A program made the position numbers and the translations under genes. A DNA stretch of 64,000 nt from Plazaster borealis (Eukaryota; Echinodermata; Asteroidea; Forcipulatida; Labidiasteridae): assembly GCA_021014325.1 (NCBI GenBank), contig CM037462.1:10832501-10896500 (forward strand), given 5' to 3'. The notes below the pieces were generated by a model that saw only the letters and a list, made by a program, of their open reading frames with translations, searched no databases and was not told the origin of the DNA. The number at the start of each line of letters is the position of its first letter. Positions within the stretch are counted from its first letter, which is position 1. Below, in pieces: positions 57,804-64,000 of the stretch.

Positions 57804-59060
57804 TTGGATAAAATTACAAGGGGTAGGCCTTACATTTTGGTCAAAAATGGGCTAAAATTGGATAAAAACGCAAGAGGTAAGCCTTACATTTTGGTCAAAA
57901 ATGGGCTGAAATTGACTAAAAACGGAAGGGGTAAGCCTTACATTTTGGTCAAAAACAGGCTGAAATTGGCTAAAAACGCAAGGGGTAAGCCTTACATTTT
58001 GGTAACAAACCGGGCTGTAATTCGATAAAATTACAAGGGGTAAGCCTTACATTTTGGTAAAAAAATGGGTTGAAATTGGCTAAAAACGCAAAGGGTAAGC
58101 CTTACATTTTGGTCAAAAATGGGCTGAAATTGGCTAAAAATGCAAGGGGTAAGCCTTGCATTTTGGTAAAAAAAACAGGCTGTAATTGGATAAAACTACA
58201 AGGGGTAGGCGTTACATTTTGGTCAAAAATGGGCTGAAATTGGATAAAAACGCAAGAGGTAAGCCTTACGTTTTGGTCAAAAATGGGCTGAAATTGGATA
58301 AAAACGCAAGGGGTAAGCCTTGCATTTTGGTAACAAACCAGGCTGAAATTGGATAAAATTACAAGGGGTAAGCCTTACATTTTGGTCAAAAACAGGCTGA
58401 AATTGGCTAAAAACGCAAGGGGTAGCCTAAGCCTTGCATTTTGGGAAAAAAAACAGGCTGTAATTGGATAAAATTACAAGGGGTAAGCCTTACATTTTGG
58501 TAAAAAATGGGTTGAAATTGGCTAAAAACGCAAGGGGTAAGCCTTACATTTTGGTCAAAAATGGGCTGAAATTGACTAAAAACGCAAGGGGTAAGCCTTA
58601 CATTTTGGTCAAAAACAGGCTGAAATTGGCTAAAAACGCAAGGGGTAAGCCTTACATTTTGGTAACAAACCAGGCTGTAATTCGATAAAATTACAAGGGG
58701 TAAGCCTTACATTTTGGTAAAAAAATGGGTTGATATTGGCTAAAAACGCAAAGGGTAAGCCTTACATTTTGGTCAAAAATGGGCTGAAATTGGCTAAAAA
58801 TGCAAGGGGTAAGCCTTGCATTTTGGTAAAAAAAACAGGCTGTAATTGGATAAAATTACAAGGGGTAGGCCTTACATTTTGGTCTAAAATGGGCTGAATT
58901 TGGATAAAAACGCAAGAGGTAAGCCTTACATTTTGGTCAAAAATGGGCTGAAATTGGATAAAAACGCAAGGGGTAAGCCTTGCATTTTGGTAACAAACCA
59001 GGCTGAAATTGGATAAAATTACAAGGGGTAAGCCTTACGTTTTGGTCAAAAACAGGCTGA
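57804..59060 (+). repeat. 660-bp duplication inside the satellite
   Basis: Units at 57804-58400 recur at 58464-59060 with the same order of variants, including GGTAACAAACCRGGCTGTAA and ATTCGATAAAATTACAAGG at 58007 and 58667. Confidence 0.85.
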
Positions 59061-59797
59061 AATTGGCTAAAAACGCAAGGGGTAGCCTAAGCCTTGCATT
59101 TTGGGAAAAAAAAACAGGCTGAAATTGGATAAAATTACAAGGAGTAAGCCTAACATTTTGGTAAAAAATGGGCTGAAATTGGCTAAAAAATACAAGGGGT
59201 AAGCCTTGCATTTTGGTAAAAAAACAGGCTGAAATTGGATAAAATTACAAGGGGTAAGCCTTACATTTTCAAAAATGGGCTGAAATTGGCTTAAAACGCA
59301 AGGGGTAAGCCTTACAATTTGGTAAAAAAAACAGGCTGAAATTGGATAAAATTACAAGGGGTAAGCTTTACATTTTGGTAGCAAATGGGCTGAAATTGGC
59401 TAAAAACACAAGGGGTAAGCCTTGCATTTTGGTCAAAAATGGGCTAAAATTTGATAAAATCACAAAGGGTAAGCTTTGCACTTTGGGTTGAAATCCGATA
59501 AAACTACAAGGGGTAAACCTTACATTTTTGTCATAAATGGGCTGAAATCGGATAAATTCACAAGGAGTAAGGCTCACATTTTGAACAAAAATGGGCTGAA
59601 AATGGTAAAAAACAGAAGGGGTATAAGCCTTGCATTTTGGCCAAAAATGGGTAGATGGGGTAAATTACAAGGGTTAAGCCTAACATTTTGGTAAAAATAG
59701 GCTGAAATTTGATAAAATCCGAAGGGGGTAAGCCTTGCATTTTGGCCAAATATGGGTTGAAATTGGGTAAAATTACAATGGGTAAGCCTTACATTTT

Positions 59798-59994
59798 CAG
59801 GCGCGGATCCAGGGGGGGCGTGGGGGGCGCACGCCCCCCATTTTCATATAAAAAAAAAAAAAAAAAGGAGAACAGAAAAAAGAGGGAGAGAGAGAGAAGG
59901 GGAGGGAGAAGTGGGGCAACAAACTTCATTTATCATTTTGCTGCTTGGTATATTTTCACGCCCCCCCGTTTGGAAAATCCTGGATCCGCCCCTG
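59798..59994. mobile_element. 197-bp hAT-like element inserted in the satellite, ATTTT duplication
   Basis: Ends CAGGCGCGGATCCAGG and CCTGGATCCGCCCCTG are inverted copies. ATTTT is duplicated at 59793-59797 and 59995-59999, inside the satellite word ACATTTTGG. The interior has G/C runs (GGGGGGGCG, CGCCCCCC), poly-A and a GGGAGAGAGAGAG tract. CAGGGGCGGATCC-type ends are common in non-autonomous hAT elements. A 5-bp duplication is shorter than the usual 8 but is known in some hAT groups. Confidence 0.82.
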
Positions 59995-60425
59995 ATTTTG
60001 GTAAAAAATAGGCTGAAATTGGATGAAAAAACACAAGGGGTAAGCCTTACATTTTGGACAAAAATGGGCTGAAATTTTGATAAAATTACAATGGGTAAGC
60101 CTGAAATTTTGGTCAAAAAAAGGGCTGAAATTTGATAAAATCAAAAGGGGTAGTAAGCCTTCCTTTTGGTCAAAAATTGGCACAAGCTTATATTTTGGAC
60201 AAAAATTGCATGAAATATGATAAAAACAAAAGGGGTAACCTTACCCTTTGGACAAAATTGAGCTGAAAAGTTGATAAAAACACAAGGGAAGGGGTAAGCC
60301 TTGCATGTTAGTCAAAAATGTGCTGAAATTTGATAAAAATACAAGGGGTAAGCCTTACATTTTGGTTAAAAATGGGCTGAAAACGGATTTAAATCACAAG
60401 GGCCTTGCATTTTTGTCGAAATTGG

Positions 60426-60885
60426 GCTTAACATTTCAAGAATTTTCCATTAGCCGTAATCTCTAAATTCTACTCACCGGTTTCACTGTGATTCTTATCA
60501 GCTGTTATCAGTAAAGTAGTTGTAAAATATAAATTTTCACCCCGGAACCGACTTCCCAAAGACCAGTGAAGTGAACCTGACCCACAATCCTGCTGCAGCC
60601 GTAACGACCGTCGTGAGAGCAAGTCTCGCACAGATCTGCAGTCTCGCGAGATAGTTGCTGAGAGAGCCGTTTCGCTATCACCGCGACAGACATTTACCGA
60701 AATGCTGAAGAGCAGAGAGGAAGTCCTACTGTTTCTTATTCGAGTTTTCAAGATATATTTGGTCGATTTTTATGATTCAAAGTTGCTTTCATGATAACAT
60801 TTAAGATAAAAAAGAACGTGTTGAAAACTACTCATTCCCAGTACAAGGCTTTTTAAGGGGTGATTCACAGTTAATGTGGTCAAAA
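60426..60885. other. CpG-containing patch with TCTCGCGAGA, possible promoter
   Basis: Just beyond the satellite, 60535-60700 is GC-richer with several CpG. It holds the 10-bp palindrome TCTCGCGAGA at 60642-60651, a motif associated with CpG-type core promoters in animals. A minus-strand frame of 93 codons crosses it, without a recognisable domain. Evidence for a promoter is weak. Confidence 0.25.
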
Positions 60886-60889
60886 TTAA

Positions 60890-61270
60890 AGGTATCGTAC
60901 ACGTATCGTACACGTTTGGTAATTGTCAAAGACCAGTGTTCTCACTTGGTGTATCCCAACATATGCATAAAATAACAAGCCTGTGAAAATCTGGGCTCAA
61001 TTGGTCATCGAAGTTGCAAGAAAATGATGGAAGAAAAAACACCCTTGTTGTACAAATTTGTGTGCTTTCAGATAGAATAATAAAAACTTCTTGCAAGAAG
61101 TTTTTATTATTTTAGTGAGAAATTACCTCTTTCTCAAAAACTACGTTACTTCAGAGGGAGTCGTTTCTCACAATGTTTTATACTATCAACAGCTCTCTCT
61201 GTTGCTCATTACCAAGTCAGTTTTTATGCTAATATATATTTTGAGTTATTACCCAACGTGTACGATGCCT
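60890..61270 (-). mobile_element. piggyBac-like TTAA MITE, family B
   Basis: TTAA at 60886-60889 and 61271-61274. Inverted relative to 32173, with ends AGGTATCGTACACG and CGTGTACGATGCCT. The left end has a small tandem duplication of GTATCGTACAC. Central palindrome AAACTTCTTGCAAGAAGTTT. Confidence 0.82.
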
Positions 61271-61719
61271 TTAAACCATATGATTTTTGTAACTGTTGGC
61301 CTAATTTTCAAATGTCAATATTTCTGCAAATTTAGCTGAAATCAAGGGTCAAGTTATGTAAAAAGACATCAGTGGTTCCTATTGCATCATTTTGGAGATG
61401 TTGGACTTAGGCCTACCCCTTTTGATTTTTTCCATTTTTTGCCTAATTTTCAAATATCAATATTTCCGCAATTAAGCTGTAATCATGGGTCAATTTATGA
61501 CCCCAAATGTGTTATCAGTAAAATAATTTTGAATAAATATATTTTTTCCCCTAGAGGAAATAAAACAATTATGTTAATAATTCTATCTATAGTGGCGTGT
61601 TAAATTGTGTTTTAATTATTCTTTAAAAAAAGTCACATATTGGACTTGGAGCCAACGACACCCAGGTTCGATTACCACTTGTCTTTTTCTATTTTGCTTG
61701 GACGCAATGAATTATTTAA

Positions 61720-62084
61720 AGGGTCTGTATCATTTGGTAATTACTCTGAAAATTAGGTAAGAAGTACAGTAGCTTTGAATCGTAGAATGCATTTTGAGAA
61801 ACTTTTCACTTCAAAGTATTGCGGTTATGGTAAAAGACATGACTTTTTATCCCCCAAAATTTGAATCTGAGAAGCGTTACTGCAGTAATGTTTCTCAGAT
61901 TGTGTATTCCAATTGCAGATTATTTTTCCTGTGTGGACATAACCGCTCCAGATTTTCGGCAACATCTCAAAAACGCTACCACCTTTTGAAATGAAATTTG
62001 CACAGGTTAGTTTTATGGTATATATCTACAACTATATAGGATTGAAACAGTGGGTTCCAATTACCAAACAGATACACAGACCCT
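61720..62084 (+). mobile_element. piggyBac-like TTAA MITE, family A
   Basis: TTAA at 61716-61719 and 62085-62088; ends AGGGTCTGTATCA and GATACACAGACCCT. A small deletion removes the TTAATGGCAATAAAAACT segment present in other copies. Central stem GCGTTACTGCAGTAATG. Confidence 0.82.
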
Positions 62085-62117
62085 TTAAGTAGTGTGTAAA
62101 ATCACCTCCTAACACCA

Positions 62118-62410
62118 ACAGGCATTTGGTGCATTGGATAGTTCAATTGAGTGCCATCCAAAAATGGTACACCTGGTTCAAATCCTACCCATACCAAAAG
62201 GGACATGACTTCTACGACTACAAATCCACAGCCAACACCCAAAAGCTGGATACACCTGTAGAACATCACTTCAATCTTCCCTATCACTCCAATTCCCGAC
62301 ATGATTTTACAGGGCATTGAGGCATTATGTCACCAGAGAGACTGTTCGTCTGAGTAGGGAGAAACCTCCAGACCATTCAACCCCATGGTCTGAACATCCA
62401 AGAAGGAAAT
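62118..62410 (+). mobile_element. Possible tRNA-derived SINE
   Basis: A B box GGTTCAAATCC at 62176 lies about 45 bp after a loose A box (GGTGCATTGGATAG). The body (GTCACCAGAGAGACTGTTCG, CTCCAGACCATTC) is not seen elsewhere in the window. Assignment is tentative. Confidence 0.4.
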
Positions 62411-62699
62411 GACTAATAGCCTTTTGCCTTTGCCTTCTCCTTTTCCCCACAGATTTAGTCCCCTCCTTTTAGTCTGCCTCATTCACTAATTACTTTTTCT
62501 CCCTCTTCCCACCTTTGATTTTGTCCGGAGTGTTTCCAACTTCTTGTGGTCAAACCAGCCCCTTCCTTTTGTCTCCTTATTCATTGTTTACCCCTTGCTT
62601 TTCTGAGTACTTTCTGCCTCTCTCCATTCATGTATTTCCACTCGACTGCTTCCGTTACACTAACCTACCTGTTTATATGTTTAATCATAGATGTTAAAT

Positions 62700-63352
62700 T
62701 TGCATCGTGGATAAAGAATATTATATTTGGTTTTACCCATACACCGATGTGTGTTAAAGGGACATGTTGCCTTGGATCGGACGAGTTGGTCAACAAAAAA
62801 GCGTTTGTAACCGTTTGATATAAAATGCATATGGTTAGAAAGACGTTATAAAAGTAGAATACAATGATCCACACAAATATGCCTCGAAATTGCGTGGTTT
62901 TCCTTTTACTTTGTGAACTAACACGGTCGGCCATTTTGTGGAGTCAAAAATGTTCACTCCACAAATGGCCGACCGTGTTTGTTTACGATGTAAAAGGAAA
63001 ACCACGCGATTTCGAGATATATTTGTGTAGATCATTGTATTCTACTTTTAAAACATCTTTCTAACCATATGCATTTTATAACAACTGGTTACAAATGCTT
63101 TTGATAGACCAACTCACCCGATCCGAGGCAACGTGTCCCTTTAAGCACTGTATACTCAGTACTTTCCCGAGTCCTGTGAAAAAAAAAATCACAGGCATAT
63201 TACGCGGATGGGATTCGAACCCACGACCTTTGCCATTTGATTAGCCTTTGCCATCTGCCTGTGATTTTTTCCCACAGGACTCGGGAAAGTACTGAGTATA
63301 CAGTGCTTTACACACATCGGTGTACAGGTAAAACCAAATATAATATTCTGTT
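62700..63352. repeat. Inverted pair of SINE-like repeats, one split by a MITE
   Basis: The sequence from 62706 to 63198 (minus the MITE) is a copy of the repeat at 35270. From 63258 to 63352 it reappears inverted (GGGAAAGTACTGAGTATACAG, CACATCGGTGTACAGG, ACCAAATATAATATTCT). Between them, at about 63205-63225, an inverted B box GGATTCGAACCC remains from the tRNA-like head. Confidence 0.75.
62758..63140. mobile_element. 383-bp palindromic TTAA MITE, family C
   Basis: TTAA at 62754-62757 and 63141-63144; ends AGGGACATGTTGCC and GGCAACGTGTCCCT. The two halves are inverted copies over nearly 190 bp each, meeting at about 62949 (GTGGAGT..ACTCCAC). Noncoding; it could fold into one long hairpin. 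Fits a recent piggyBac-type foldback insertion. Confidence 0.88.
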
Positions 63353-64000
63353 TATATGTGTTGTCATTTAGCCTTAGAGAAAGACTCTGCAAGGGCCATG
63401 AACTATTTGTTTGCATTAACACCATAGGTCCTTTGGTTGGTAAGCAGTTTGCAACAGCTTATTCTGTTTTCTAAGTTATTTTGTTTGATGCAGCTGTCTT
63501 AAGGACAGTCCTCTGGTAATGGAAGGATACATCTAGCTCAAAACCCAACCCCAACATCAACATCATCTCATACACAAACCCCAACATTTGTAGTAATCAG
63601 AATGACATTTATAAGGATATACAATAACAACCCCCAAACCTAACCCTAACCTCAATGCCAATTCAAACCCTAACCCCAACCACTAACACAAACCCTGTAG
63701 AAACCCGAATATGGGGCAGAGGGTATCCCCCCAATGTTCCCATACTTGAACGCACTATTTTCCTCTTATACAGTACCCCCCCTAAAATCCTCTAAAGAAT
63801 TCCTAAGATTCCAAGCACACAATGAAGACACAATACCACCATGCCCCATATCAAGCACCAACTGACTCTAACTGCCAACCCAAACCCTATAGACGATGTG
63901 ACCTCCGTTTACATTCAAACCTCCCTCTGTTGACAAAAGTCATGTTTCCGCCGGGCAAGAAGACGCGTACTCATGGTAACATTGCGTGTCCTTTATAGCT
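63353..64000. other. Noncoding, with degenerate CCCTAACC-rich tract at 63540-63700
   Basis: AACCCAACCCCAAC, AAACCTAACCCTAACC, AAACCCTAACCCCAACC and related words recur for about 160 bp. They resemble telomere repeats (TTAGGG complement) but the phase is irregular. No gene recognised. Confidence 0.5.

Larger units (their letters stand above)
45585..60425 (+). repeat. 54-bp satellite array, about 260 copies
   Basis: A 14.8-kb array of a 54-bp unit containing GGCTGAAATTGGATAAAA, AAGGGGTAAGCCTTACATTT and TGGTCAAAAAT. Variants alternate GGATAAAATTACAAGG, GGATAAAAACGCAAGG, TTGATAAAAACACAAGG and GGCTAAAAACGCAAGG, and CTTAC, CTTGC or CTTCC. Since 54 is 18 codons, both strands stay open over many units (GLKLDKITRGKPYILVKN forward; an NFIQFQPIFDQNVRLTPC-like reading in reverse), broken by 1-2 bp indels. 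Units at both margins (before 45660 and after 59370) are the most divergent. Two transposons interrupt it at 53919 and 59798. No sign of transcription or selection on coding can be read. Confidence 0.95.

Noticed and set aside
45585..60425. Possible CRISPR array or repeat-protein gene in the tandem array
   Set aside because: Units are head-to-tail with no unique spacers, the genome is clearly eukaryotic, and frames break at frequent 1-2 bp indels. The long open frames follow from the 54-bp period.

Overview
The window looks like nuclear DNA of a marine invertebrate deuterostome, most likely an echinoderm. The reasons are AT-rich, intron-scale noncoding DNA, a metazoan Rab3 exon with canonical splice signals, tRNA-derived SINEs, and CR1/L2-type LINE, DIRS and Penelope-like retroelement debris. 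There are no operons, ribosome binding sites or prokaryotic genes. The echinoderm assignment is inferred from repeat style and gene type and is not proven.

Only one piece of a cellular protein gene is secure: the last coding exon of Rab3 (11334-11521, +), which ends in the CXC prenylation signal. A consensus 5' splice site lies 33 bases after its stop, so the 3' UTR is probably interrupted by an intron. Two further splice-flanked candidate exons (36048-36158 and 39703-39807, both +) are weakly supported. Earlier Rab3 exons are not visible upstream, so the preceding intron is at least 11.3 kb.

Layout. 0-11 kb: MITEs (hAT-like CAGGGCT ends and TTAA-flanked piggyBac-like), a 1-kb foldback element and a LINE tail. 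11.3 kb: Rab3 exon. 12-19.5 kb: a SINE, two minisatellites, an L2/CR1 LINE 3' end, a 5'-truncated LINE with an almost intact reverse transcriptase, and a 125-bp tandem repeat. 20-41 kb: sparse noncoding DNA with more MITEs, a cluster of tRNA-derived SINEs at 35-36 kb and the candidate exons. 41.3-44.8 kb: a decayed DIRS retrotransposon (gag-like, RT, RNase H, start of the tyrosine recombinase), abutting an oppositely oriented Penelope-like fragment. 45.6-60.4 kb: a roughly 14.8-kb satellite of about 260 copies of a 54-bp (18-codon) unit with nested higher-order periods, interrupted by two DNA-transposon insertions whose target sites can be read from neighbouring units. 60.4-64 kb: a small CpG-containing patch, more MITEs, and a palindromic MITE inserted at TTAA inside a SINE-like repeat.

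The genes do not form a pathway. The window is best read as the 3' end of Rab3 plus a long intron or intergenic stretch colonised by transposons. The most interesting material is structural: the satellite and its internal hierarchy, MITEs whose central hairpins differ while the flanks are conserved, nested insertions with readable empty sites, and a cluster of 12-bp GTGTACGTACAC palindromes.
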